DNA of 64,000 nt, from positions 1 to 64,000 of the forward strand of contig CAXBAF010000009.1 in NCBI GenBank assembly GCA_963973795.1, read 5' to 3'. The position numbers and the translations under genes are program-made. The stretch is from UBA1926 sp002337215 (GTDB taxonomy: Bacteria > Planctomycetota > Phycisphaerae > Phycisphaerales > UBA1924). This document shows, piece after piece, positions 26,146 to 34,244 of this stretch. Within the stretch, counting starts at the first letter, position 1. Each line of letters starts with the position of its first letter. The notes below the pieces were generated by a model. That model did not search any database, had not been told where the DNA came from, and saw nothing but the letters and a program-made list of their open reading frames with translations.

Positions 26146-26302
26146 GCTCGCACCGTACGCGCCGATTCGTACTCTCGGCTCCGTTCCAACCTGACTCCAA
26201 CAAAGTTCAGCCGACGAACCCGCACGTGAATCGGAAATTACCCACGCGTCAGCACCCCGCCAGCGGGCACCATCACCCGGAACACTCCACTAGGATGCCA
26301 GC

Positions 26303-27403
26303 ATGCCATCGGCCCCCAAAGCACGCTCGCGACTGCTCGCCTTGCTCGCGATCGTCCTCGCACTTCCCGCATGCGAGCGGCAGGCGACCCTCTACCCGGC
26401 CTCCACGCCCGATGAAGCCCTCGATTCGGCGCAGCAGATGATCGCCACCGGTGAGGCCGACCGCCTGACCGACCTTGTCTATGCCGATTCCGAACAGATG
26501 CGGTCCTTCCTCAATCAGGTCGGCAGCATGCTCGCCGCCCTCCAGGACCTCGGCACCACCGTCGAACAGAAGTTCCCCGAAGAGCTCGCCGGGTTCCGCG
26601 CAGACGCCGAGAAGGCCGCCGCCGAGGGCAGGACCAACCCGCTCTTCGCCCGCCTCGTCTCCGCCCGCCGAGGCACCTCCCGGAACCCGGGGTTCGGTAT
26701 CAGCCAGATCGACCGCGAAGGTCTCACCCTCGACACCGGCACCGCGGCGCCGAGCCGATCCAACCCGCTCGCTCCGCGCCAGTCCGAATCGCAACGCAAG
26801 ATCGTCAACGGCATCATCAAGCAGCTCCTCGCCGATCCCTACCGCTGGCTCGAGGACGGCCGAGACAACCTCGACACCGTCTACATCGCCGACGACACCG
26901 TCGCGCTCACCTGGAACGATCGGCCCATCCTCCCCCCCTTCGGGCTCTCCATGATCGAAGAGGACGGCCGATGGTACCTCGTCCCCCCGACGTCCTACCC
27001 GGGCGTTAGCATGATCATGCCGCGAAACGGCGACGAATGGTTTGTCTGGGGCAGCATGGTCAAAACCCTCGAACGCGTCGTCATCGATCTCGAAAGCGAC
27101 CTCCGCGCCGGCAAGATCCGCAACATGACCGACCTCGCCGACAGCGCCGCCGAGAAGGTCGCCATACCCGCCATGCTCGTCTTCTTCGCCTACGGCAACA
27201 TGGTCGAAGAACGCACACGCGAAGCAGAGAAACGCAGCGCGGAAACCGACCAGGCAACAGACGCGGAACCGGCCGATGCTAACGGAACCTCGCCGGCCAC
27301 CGATCGAAGCGTTGATCCAAGCCCCGATCCGAACGAAGAAGACCCGTCATCCGCCGTGAACGATCCCGATCCGGCCCCGGCGCAGGAGATCCCCCCGCCC
27401 TAG
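26303..27403 (+). CDS. lipoprotein of unknown function
   Basis: The 366-residue product has a lipoprotein signal (LLALLAIVLALPAC). It then has a helical region, YPASTPDEALDSAQQMIATGEA, resembling NTF2-like or TPR-type periplasmic proteins; a WYLVPP motif near residue 225; and a disordered C-terminal 60 residues rich in Asp, Pro and Glu. TAG-GATGCC just upstream includes AGGA for the ATG at 26303. No enzyme motif is seen. It is convergent with lptD. Confidence 0.75.
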   Translation: MPSAPKARSRLLALLAIVLALPACERQATLYPASTPDEALDSAQQMIATGEADRLTDLVYADSEQMRSFLNQVGSMLAALQDLGTTVEQKFPEELAGFRADAEKAAAEGRTNPLFARLVSARRGTSRNPGFGISQIDREGLTLDTGTAAPSRSNPLAPRQSESQRKIVNGIIKQLLADPYRWLEDGRDNLDTVYIADDTVALTWNDRPILPPFGLSMIEEDGRWYLVPPTSYPGVSMIMPRNGDEWFVWGSMVKTLERVVIDLESDLRAGKIRNMTDLADSAAEKVAIPAMLVFFAYGNMVEERTREAEKRSAETDQATDAEPADANGTSPATDRSVDPSPDPNEEDPSSAVNDPDPAPAQEIPPP

Positions 27404-27426
27404 CCGATCGGCCCGACACCCGGTGT

Positions 27427-30400
27427 TCATCCCCCGAGCAGACCGTTCCCGCCGAACGCCGAGCCTCGTGCCCCCGTCGGCTGCACCACGATCCCGAAGC
27501 TCGTCTCGCCCGTGATGTTGTTGTAGCCGATCGCGCCACCGACCCGACCGATCGGGAATTCGCGCAGCAGCGTCATGCGCAGCTGCTGGAAGTCCGCGAC
27601 GCGGAAGTTGTACACCCCGCTGAGCACGTACCGGTACTTGTCCCCGAACGTGCCCCCGAACGACCCGTTCAGATACGTGTCGTTCTGCGATTCGAGCTGG
27701 CGGAATTCCGCCCTCGACCGAAGGTCGTCGCTGTGACGCACATCGACGACGAGGCTGTTGCGGTCCTCCCGCTGCGCCTCGACATCCCAGATCGTCTCGG
27801 CCCCGATGCCCAACGCCTCGCTCACCTGCCACGTCCCGGCCGCGCGGATGAACTCGCCCGCCGCGCTCAGCTCGGGGCGCGCCGAGTAATACCGCCCGAC
27901 CGGCGAACGCTCGAGCGTGTCATCCGAATGCCAGACATACTCCACATCGAGCGTGAACACGTCCACGTTCCGCCAACGTCCCGGGGCGCCGCGTTTCGTC
28001 TGCCACGTCTGGTTGAGCCCGACGCGGACCGCTGAACCCTCCAGCAGCGACTCGACATCGTCGTCGAACACCGGGATATCCACCTCATCGACCGTCGTTC
28101 CCGCGTGCCACAGCGTCACCGTTGGCTCGATGATGTGCCGCATCCGGTGCAGATCAAACACGCTCGACTCGACCGAATCATCGATCCGGAACATCGACGT
28201 GGAGAACGTCACCCCAGCCGCACCCCAGAGCCGGAACTCATCGCCGCTGCCGCCGTTGAACGAATCGAAGTCCGTGTCATAGCCGGTGAACCGCCCGACA
28301 ACGAACGGATTCACCGTGATCGGCCCGGCATCAAACTTCGTGGCGAACTCCTGCCGCGTATCCACCCGCGTCACGAAGTCCTCATCCAACCCAACGCCCC
28401 GGGACGCGTCCGCGATCGGCCGATCCGGGTCAACGCCATAGATCCGGTTGGACAGCCGTGAGCCCCGCAGCCCGACGTCGCTGGGCGTGATCTCCTGAAA
28501 CCGCATCCGCATCCGCGACGCCGAGGCGTTCCACGTGTGCATCAGATAGAACGGCAGCACATCATCGAACGGCGTCGTGCCGATCGACCCGAAGTCCACC
28601 TCGGGCAGCTTGTCAACCATGTACCCGGGCGACTGAGCCAGATGCTCGTTGGGGATGAAGTCCGTCGTCGCCGCCTTCGCCTCGAGCGTCAGAAACGAGT
28701 TCCCCTCGATCCGACGCAGGTACGCCCGGGTCGTCAGCTCCTGATCGTTCTCGCCGATCTCGCGAAACAGCGCCGGCAGCAGCCGCTCGTCCGATGCGTA
28801 GAACCCGTCGAGCTGCAGATCCCACTCGGGGCGGAGCCGCCACTGCTGGCGAAACGTCAGCAGCCCGCGCGAGCCTCCATCCCGGTCCACCCGTGTCCCG
28901 TTCCGCAGAACATCGAGCCCCGCGTCGTCGGGCAGGTAATACGCCCGTGCCTCGCCCCGTATGCCCGGACGATTCCACCCCGCTTCGGCACCGAACGCGA
29001 ACCCGCGATCCGTGTAGTAATCGAGGTCAACCGTCGCGTCGAACCCCTCGGGCCGCTCGATCCCGAGCAGCGTGAACGGATCCCACGCCGACCGGAACGC
29101 CGTCCCGGTGATGTTGTTGTCAGAGAAACCGATCGACCGAAGCGGGAACTGCTCTGGGTCACCCTTGTACCAGGGCCACCAGAAGAACGGCACGCCGCCC
29201 CCGCGCAGCGTCACGCCCCGCGCCTCCACGATCGTCCGCCCCTCCTCGCCGACGGTCTCCGGAGGGCGATCCTCGATCGTCATCCGGCTCGTGCCCAGCG
29301 AGAAGTGCGGCTCCGCGAACGCCGTGTTCGAGTACACCGCCTTCTCCGCGCTGAACCGATTCGCCGCCTCCTGACGGATCACGTCCGCCCGCATGTACAG
29401 CGGCATCCGCAGCCGGTCGTCGTAGGTCCGGAACACAGCGTCAACCAGAATCGCCCGATCCGCCCGCACGTCGTAGTACACCCGAGGGCTCCGCAGCGTG
29501 TACCCGCCGTCGGTCACCCGGACCCCGCCCTCAAGATAGATCCCGCGGACATCCGACACATCCGTCCGACCCAGCGTCTGATCGAGCGGTCCGGGATCAA
29601 GGAAGATCACCGCCCGCCGCGCCGTCATCTCCGCGACGCGTTCAGGCCCCTCGTGCTGGATCACCACCCCGCCAGTCAGCGTGATCGCGTTCGCCTCCTC
29701 GCCCGACTCGATCGTGATCTCATCGCCAGCCGAGAAGAAGAACACCCCGTCCGACGAGAAGATCCGGTCCGCCGGCTCGCCCACAGTCCCGCCGACAGGC
29801 TCACCCGCCGACCCGGCCGGCGCCGCATCACCGGCGCCAGCCGCACGAGGCCCCGGGCTCGGGGTGCGCGCCGCCGGGGGCAATTCCCCCGCGTACCGAT
29901 CTCCCGGATACCGACCGGGGCGAGATGCATCAGGCGTGAACGGGATCGGCCGCGCTGCCCCCGAACCTCCCGACGCGCCGGACCCCGCCGACGGGGTCAC
30001 GCCGGCCGAGTCGCCCGCTTCGCCCTCACCGGCGTCATCGCCAGACACACCGCCAGACACACCGCCAGATTCCTCACCCGTATCAGCACCGGGCGTTCGC
30101 ACATCACCACCCGTTGCGCCGGTCGCTCCGGCATCCGGACCGCTCCTGCCGGGCACCCGCCGCTCCAGAATCCACGCGGGCGGACGCAACGCGGGCTCAC
30201 CACCAGGCCGAGCCGCCGCCGATTCCGGGTCACGGATCCGATCAAGAGCCTTCACGAACGCCGCTTCCGCCCGCTGGTTGAACGCCTCGTTCTCAGGCGA
30301 GCCCGAAGGCCGACCCGAACGCCGCGAATCCACCACAAGCCGCACCGGCTCAACCGCCGTCACCAACGCCTCGAGCGGGAGCGTGTCAGCAGTGAACCCA

Positions 30401-30897
30401 TACGACGCGGGCCCGCCAGGCGAATTCACATCCTCGAAGTACGCGAAGACCTCGTACACACCCGCCGCGTCGCCCACGCCGCCCACTCCGAGGGGCCGCA
30501 ACCAGAGAGACGCCCGCCGCGCCCGCAGCCCGTTCGACCCGATCGCCGACTCAACATCACCGTCCAGCACGATCCGGATCGTCTCGGGGCCCCGCGTCTC
30601 CTCAACCCGCCACACCCAGGCACGACGCCCGCGGAACGCGAGCCGACCCGACACCATCTGAGCGGGCAAGGAGACCGCGCCGAACCCCGGGTTCTCTGTC
30701 GCAGGCTGCGCAGTGCCCGCGATCGCGATCGCCCCCGCAGACTCAAAATCCATTTCGGATGCCATCACCGAATCCGCGAGACCGCAGCACGACAGCAACG
30801 CCGCAGCGACACACGACGCCCGCCGCGAATCCACCCCGAGAGCACCGCGTCCCGCAAGAGCCCTCAACCGTCCCAGCAACGGTGTTCTCGTCTGCAT
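27427..30897 (-). CDS. lptD: LPS-assembly protein LptD-like outer membrane protein
   Basis: LptD inserts lipopolysaccharide into the outer leaflet of the outer membrane. From the ATG at 30897 the 1156-residue product has a signal peptide and an N-terminal region of about 300 residues. Then comes a Gly/Ser/Asp/Pro-rich linker of about 130 residues with repeated GGVSG units, and next an OstA/LptA-like domain (FFFSAGDEITIES, ITLTGGVVIQHEG, YLEGGVRVTDGGYTL). A long beta-barrel region follows, with FFWWPWYKGDPEQFPLRSI, EFATKFDAGPITVNPFVVGR and HIIEPTVTLWHAG. The linker and the extra N-terminal domain are unusual relative to E. coli LptD (784). lpxK lies immediately upstream on the same strand. Confidence 0.85.
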   Translation of the reverse strand: MQTRTPLLGRLRALAGRGALGVDSRRASCVAAALLSCCGLADSVMASEMDFESAGAIAIAGTAQPATENPGFGAVSLPAQMVSGRLAFRGRRAWVWRVEETRGPETIRIVLDGDVESAIGSNGLRARRASLWLRPLGVGGVGDAAGVYEVFAYFEDVNSPGGPASYGFTADTLPLEALVTAVEPVRLVVDSRRSGRPSGSPENEAFNQRAEAAFVKALDRIRDPESAAARPGGEPALRPPAWILERRVPGRSGPDAGATGATGGDVRTPGADTGEESGGVSGGVSGDDAGEGEAGDSAGVTPSAGSGASGGSGAARPIPFTPDASRPGRYPGDRYAGELPPAARTPSPGPRAAGAGDAAPAGSAGEPVGGTVGEPADRIFSSDGVFFFSAGDEITIESGEEANAITLTGGVVIQHEGPERVAEMTARRAVIFLDPGPLDQTLGRTDVSDVRGIYLEGGVRVTDGGYTLRSPRVYYDVRADRAILVDAVFRTYDDRLRMPLYMRADVIRQEAANRFSAEKAVYSNTAFAEPHFSLGTSRMTIEDRPPETVGEEGRTIVEARGVTLRGGGVPFFWWPWYKGDPEQFPLRSIGFSDNNITGTAFRSAWDPFTLLGIERPEGFDATVDLDYYTDRGFAFGAEAGWNRPGIRGEARAYYLPDDAGLDVLRNGTRVDRDGGSRGLLTFRQQWRLRPEWDLQLDGFYASDERLLPALFREIGENDQELTTRAYLRRIEGNSFLTLEAKAATTDFIPNEHLAQSPGYMVDKLPEVDFGSIGTTPFDDVLPFYLMHTWNASASRMRMRFQEITPSDVGLRGSRLSNRIYGVDPDRPIADASRGVGLDEDFVTRVDTRQEFATKFDAGPITVNPFVVGRFTGYDTDFDSFNGGSGDEFRLWGAAGVTFSTSMFRIDDSVESSVFDLHRMRHIIEPTVTLWHAGTTVDEVDIPVFDDDVESLLEGSAVRVGLNQTWQTKRGAPGRWRNVDVFTLDVEYVWHSDDTLERSPVGRYYSARPELSAAGEFIRAAGTWQVSEALGIGAETIWDVEAQREDRNSLVVDVRHSDDLRSRAEFRQLESQNDTYLNGSFGGTFGDKYRYVLSGVYNFRVADFQQLRMTLLREFPIGRVGGAIGYNNITGETSFGIVVQPTGARGSAFGGNGLLGG

Positions 30898-31080
30898 CCG
30901 TGCACCTCGACCGTTCGCACCGCCGCTCCAGCCTCGATCGCCCCCCGCACCGCGAGAGGCCCAAGCCGCCATGCTAAGGCCGGGAGCCCCCAGCCACAAC
31001 CGGAGCCGACGACCACAGCCCTGCCCCATGAGGGCCCTCGCCGACAGCAGAGGCCGCAATCGGATTTGCTCTCGTCCCGC

Positions 31081-32148
31081 TCAGGGCGTCACGTCGATCT
31101 CCGCCGTCCCGAGCACGAGGTCCCGCAGCATCCCCTCGCCCTCGACGAACCCGATCGACAGCCGGGGCCGCACCACCGGGCAGGGCCAGCGGTCCGCCGC
31201 CACCGCCGACAGCTTCGCCCAGTCCTTGCCCGTGACGACGATCGCATCGCTCCCCGCCGCGGCGGCGATCAACCGGTTCACCGTCGGACCGTCGAACGCG
31301 TGGTGATCCCGCAGCACCATCTCACCCGACAGGTGCCCACCGGCCGCCCGTCGCGCCGCGTTCACGAATCCGGCAGGATTCCCGATTGCGCACGCCGCGA
31401 AAACGCGTTTGTCGAGCAGCCACTCGACAGGCCGCTGGGCCTCCTCGCCGTCGATCAGAACATCCAGCGATTCCCACCGATGCGACGCGACCGCCACCCG
31501 TGCCTCGCACACTCGCGCGATCGCCTTGCGCAGATGCATGAGCGTCTCGGCGTCCACCATCTCCGCGTGCGTCAGGACCACGGCGTCTGCACGAGCGAGC
31601 GATGCGACAGGCTCTCGCAGCCATCCCGCCGGCAGGCACGCGTCAACGAACGGATCCCGCGTCGCGTCGATCAGCACGACATCCAGCTGCCGCGCGATCC
31701 GACGGTGCTGGAACCCGTCGTCCAGAACCACGCAATCCACCGAGTCGCCCACCTGCGCGAACAACCGGAGCAATCCCTCAAGCCGGTCGGGCTGCGCAAC
31801 CACCGGCACGCGCGAGCCGAACAGCGAGGCGTACTCCGCCGCCTCATCGCTCACGCCCCCCTTGGACTTGTACCCCCGCATCGCGATGGCCGGCGAGTAC
31901 CCGGCGTCGAGCAGCCAGCCGACGATCGCCGCAACCGTCGGTGTCTTCCCTGTCCCCCCGACACTCAGGTTGCCCACGCTGATCACAGGACGATCGATCG
32001 TCACCACGCCCCGACCGAGGTCCCACGCCCGGTTCCGCCGCGCGACAACTCGCTCGTACACACCGCTCACACTGCGCGCGACGCCACCGAGCCAGGCCGG
32101 AGCCGGGCCGGCGTTGCGCGCGGCGTTGTCGCGATCAGAATCAGCCAT
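31081..32148 (-). CDS. lpxK: tetraacyldisaccharide 4'-kinase
   Basis: LpxK phosphorylates the lipid A disaccharide precursor at the 4' position, at the inner membrane. Walker A is NLSVGGTGKTP (residues 60-70), and LDDGFQHRRIARQLDVVLID, LPAGWLREP and ADAVVLTHAE are family hallmarks; GKDWAKL near the end also fits. The start at ATG 32148 gives 355 residues and overlaps the stop of the upstream membrane-protein gene by 8 bases, so the two are likely coupled; a TTG at 32187 is less likely. The lptD-like gene follows after about 180 bases, forming an LPS cluster. Confidence 0.95.
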   Translation of the reverse strand: MADSDRDNAARNAGPAPAWLGGVARSVSGVYERVVARRNRAWDLGRGVVTIDRPVISVGNLSVGGTGKTPTVAAIVGWLLDAGYSPAIAMRGYKSKGGVSDEAAEYASLFGSRVPVVAQPDRLEGLLRLFAQVGDSVDCVVLDDGFQHRRIARQLDVVLIDATRDPFVDACLPAGWLREPVASLARADAVVLTHAEMVDAETLMHLRKAIARVCEARVAVASHRWESLDVLIDGEEAQRPVEWLLDKRVFAACAIGNPAGFVNAARRAAGGHLSGEMVLRDHHAFDGPTVNRLIAAAAGSDAIVVTGKDWAKLSAVAADRWPCPVVRPRLSIGFVEGEGMLRDLVLGTAEIDVTP

Positions 32149-32581
32149 CACGTTCCGAAGCGTCCGATTCAGATCGGGCGGACGCAACCCGTCGCCGACG
32201 GTCCAAGTCGTCGGCCGCCGCTTTCGCCAGCAGAGCCCGGTGCTCAGCGATCAGTCTCGAGGCCTCCCGGTGCCCGATCCGCAGATTATTCAGACCATCG
32301 ATCACCGCGAGCAGCACCACGATCCCGAGGAGCCCGACGCAGCCCATCCACAGCAGCGTAAAGAACTTCTGATCATCGGGCGAGACCACGCTGAACGCGC
32401 ACGCGAGCAACGGAACCACCGCGAGCATCATCGAGCCGTTCACCGAGCGGATCCGGTACCGGCTCGCCGGGATCCGGTCCTTCGCCGAGCGCATGGCAAG
32501 AAGATGACCCGCGATCAGCACCATTACCACAAGGGCGAGAGGCCAAACGAACCAGAATGGAAGCACGGGATCGGCTTGCAC
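32141..32581 (-). CDS. three-helix membrane protein of unknown function
   Basis: From the GTG at 32581 (AGGA six bases upstream) the 146-residue product has three membrane segments: FWFVWPLALVVMVLIAGHLL, SMMLAVVPLLACAFSVV and FTLLWMGCVGLLGIVVLLAV. A C-terminal charged helix, HREASRLIAEHRALLAKAAADDLDRRRR, follows. The family is not recognised. It lies between maf and lpxK on the same strand and overlaps lpxK by 8 bases, suggesting an envelope-related role by association. Confidence 0.65.
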   Translation of the reverse strand: MQADPVLPFWFVWPLALVVMVLIAGHLLAMRSAKDRIPASRYRIRSVNGSMMLAVVPLLACAFSVVSPDDQKFFTLLWMGCVGLLGIVVLLAVIDGLNNLRIGHREASRLIAEHRALLAKAAADDLDRRRRVASARSESDASERDG

Positions 32582-32622
32582 ACCCGATCCTAAGGGCCTT
32601 GAGCCGGCCAGACCGATCGGCC

Positions 32623-33276
32623 TCACGCCGACCCGGAGAGCCCCAATGCCCCGAACCGGCGTCCCAGCGCATCCATCGGCAGGCCCACGATCGTCGTCGC
32701 GTCCCCCGTGAACTCGATGGGCCAACCGGCTTCGATCCGCTCGAACAGGTTGTACGCGCCCGCCTTGCCGCGCCACATCTCGGTATTCAGGTACGACTCG
32801 ATCGATTCATCGTCGATCCGCCCAACCTGCACACGCGCCCGGTCCACGAACAGGTCCACGATCACCTGCCCGTCCCCGACGATCGCGACCCCGGTCAGCA
32901 CGTCGTGCTCCCGCTCGGCGAACAGTCGGATCGTCCGCTCGGCCGCCGCGCGGTCCGCGGGCTGCCCGATGATCTCGCCGTCCTGCACGCAGACCGTGTC
33001 GGCACCGAGCACGAGCGAACCAAGCCCGTCATCGATCGATTCGGCCACCGCCCGGGCCTTCAGATAGGCCAGGGCTGCCACCCAGTTCTCGGGAGAAACT
33101 GCCCCGGGCGAGAGATCGCCGTCGTCGATTTCCTCGGCCAGTTGAACGGTGTGCGCGATCCCGGCCTCGTCGAGCAACTGACGCCGACGCGGGCTCCGGC
33201 TCGCGAGGATCAGCCGCGGAGGCAGACCCGCCGCGTCGTTTTCTGCGATCCCCGCCCGCCCGGCGTCTTCACTCAT
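32623..33276 (-). CDS. Maf family nucleotide pyrophosphatase
   Basis: Maf proteins hydrolyse non-canonical or canonical NTPs (dTTP/UTP or m7GTP) to monophosphates. The 217-residue product has LILASRSPRRRQLLDEAGI, the NTP-binding core LVLGADTVCVQDGEIIGQPAD and AERTIRLFAEREHDVLTGVAI, and YNLFERIEAGWPIEFTGDATTIVGLPM. The ATG at 33276 has GGAAGGGACGGGA upstream. A 23-residue extension from an earlier in-frame ATG has no support. First gene of the maf - membrane protein - lpxK run. Confidence 0.93.
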   Translation of the reverse strand: MSEDAGRAGIAENDAAGLPPRLILASRSPRRRQLLDEAGIAHTVQLAEEIDDGDLSPGAVSPENWVAALAYLKARAVAESIDDGLGSLVLGADTVCVQDGEIIGQPADRAAAERTIRLFAEREHDVLTGVAIVGDGQVIVDLFVDRARVQVGRIDDESIESYLNTEMWRGKAGAYNLFERIEAGWPIEFTGDATTIVGLPMDALGRRFGALGLSGSA

Positions 33277-33361
33277 TCCCGTCCCTTCCGTGGGAAGCCC
33301 TCTGTTCAGACGTCCCCGGTGCGTTCCCGGTTCCGCGTGCCGCACCGAACTATCGTCCGCA

Positions 33362-34162
33362 ATGCGCGTTCACCTGTTCCAGATGTCCCTCGACTGGGAA
33401 GACCGGCACAAAAACTTCGATCGGGTCGAACGGCTCGCGGGCGAGATCGCGGGGCCTTCGGCGATCCGCCGCGGCGATCTCGTTGTTCTACCCGAGCTGT
33501 TCGACAGCGGTTTCAGTCTCAATACCGATCGGACAAACGACGACCTGGGCGAGACTCTTGCGTTTCTTGCCCGATTTTCCGCGCAGACAGGGTGCGTGGT
33601 GCAGGGGGGGCGGACCGTTCGGGATGGTTCAGAGAAAGCCCTGAATTGTGCGCCGGTGTTCTCGGGGGCGGGGGAGTTGGTGGCCGAATACGCCAAGGTT
33701 CATCCGTTTTCGTTTGGGCGGGAGCCGGAGAAGTTCCGGGGTGGAGAGTCTGTGCTGACCTACGGCTGGGGCACGGGCGAGGAGGCGCTGACGGTCTGCC
33801 CGGCGATCTGCTACGACCTGCGGTTTCCGGAGTTGTTTCGGCTTGGGATGCTGAAGGGGGCGGAGGCGTTCGCGATCGGGGCGAATTGGCCGAGGCCTCG
33901 GACGGGGCACTGGCGGGCGCTTGCGATTGCTCGGGCGATCGAGAACCAGGCGTTTGTGTTCGCGGTGAACCGGTGCGGGGAAGACCCGCATCTGGGGTAT
34001 GACGGGAACTCGATGGTGGTGGGGCCGACGGGGGACGTGCTTGGGGAGTTGGGGGATGCGGAGGGGGTGCTTTCGGTGGAGGTTGATGCGGAGGCCGTGC
34101 GGTCGTGGCGGGCGGCGTTCCCGGCGTGGCGGGATGTGCGGCTGCTCGGAAATGACGACTGA
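33362..34162 (+). CDS. carbon-nitrogen hydrolase (nitrilase superfamily, omega-amidase-like)
   Basis: Members cleave small amides; the YafV/omega-amidase branch acts on alpha-ketoglutaramate. The 266-residue product has the catalytic triad: Glu in VVLPELFDSGFS, Lys in YAKVHPFSFGREP, and Cys in CPAICYDLRFPELFR. GANWPRPRTGHWRALAIARAIENQ and NRCGEDPHLGYDGNS complete the pattern. The gene is unusual in base use: up to about 33,590 the plus strand is C-rich or balanced, and beyond that it is strongly G-rich, so the change falls inside this reading frame with no break in the protein. Confidence 0.92.
   Translation: MRVHLFQMSLDWEDRHKNFDRVERLAGEIAGPSAIRRGDLVVLPELFDSGFSLNTDRTNDDLGETLAFLARFSAQTGCVVQGGRTVRDGSEKALNCAPVFSGAGELVAEYAKVHPFSFGREPEKFRGGESVLTYGWGTGEEALTVCPAICYDLRFPELFRLGMLKGAEAFAIGANWPRPRTGHWRALAIARAIENQAFVFAVNRCGEDPHLGYDGNSMVVGPTGDVLGELGDAEGVLSVEVDAEAVRSWRAAFPAWRDVRLLGNDD
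33560..33620. other. abrupt strand-composition switch
   Basis: By counting 60-base lines, the plus strand has G16/C27 at 31081 and G17/C24 at 33001. It then has G26/C12 at 33601 and G29/C13 at 33841. Genes on both strands to the left (lpxK, thiolase, prpD) are C-rich on the plus strand. Those on both strands to the right (purL, brkB) are G-rich. The switch is therefore not explained by gene orientation. Confidence 0.6.
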
Positions 34163-34244
34163 TCGGTGGTGTCTTGAACCGGTTTGCGTACGAGGCGACG
34201 GTGGTTCTCGCGGGCGTGTTCGACGGGCGTCCGGTCGGTATGCT

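Noticed and set aside
28537..32361. 1274-codon open frame on the plus strand opposite lptD and lpxK
   Set aside because: Arg/Pro/His-rich composition and no motif; a shadow of lptD and lpxK codon bias.
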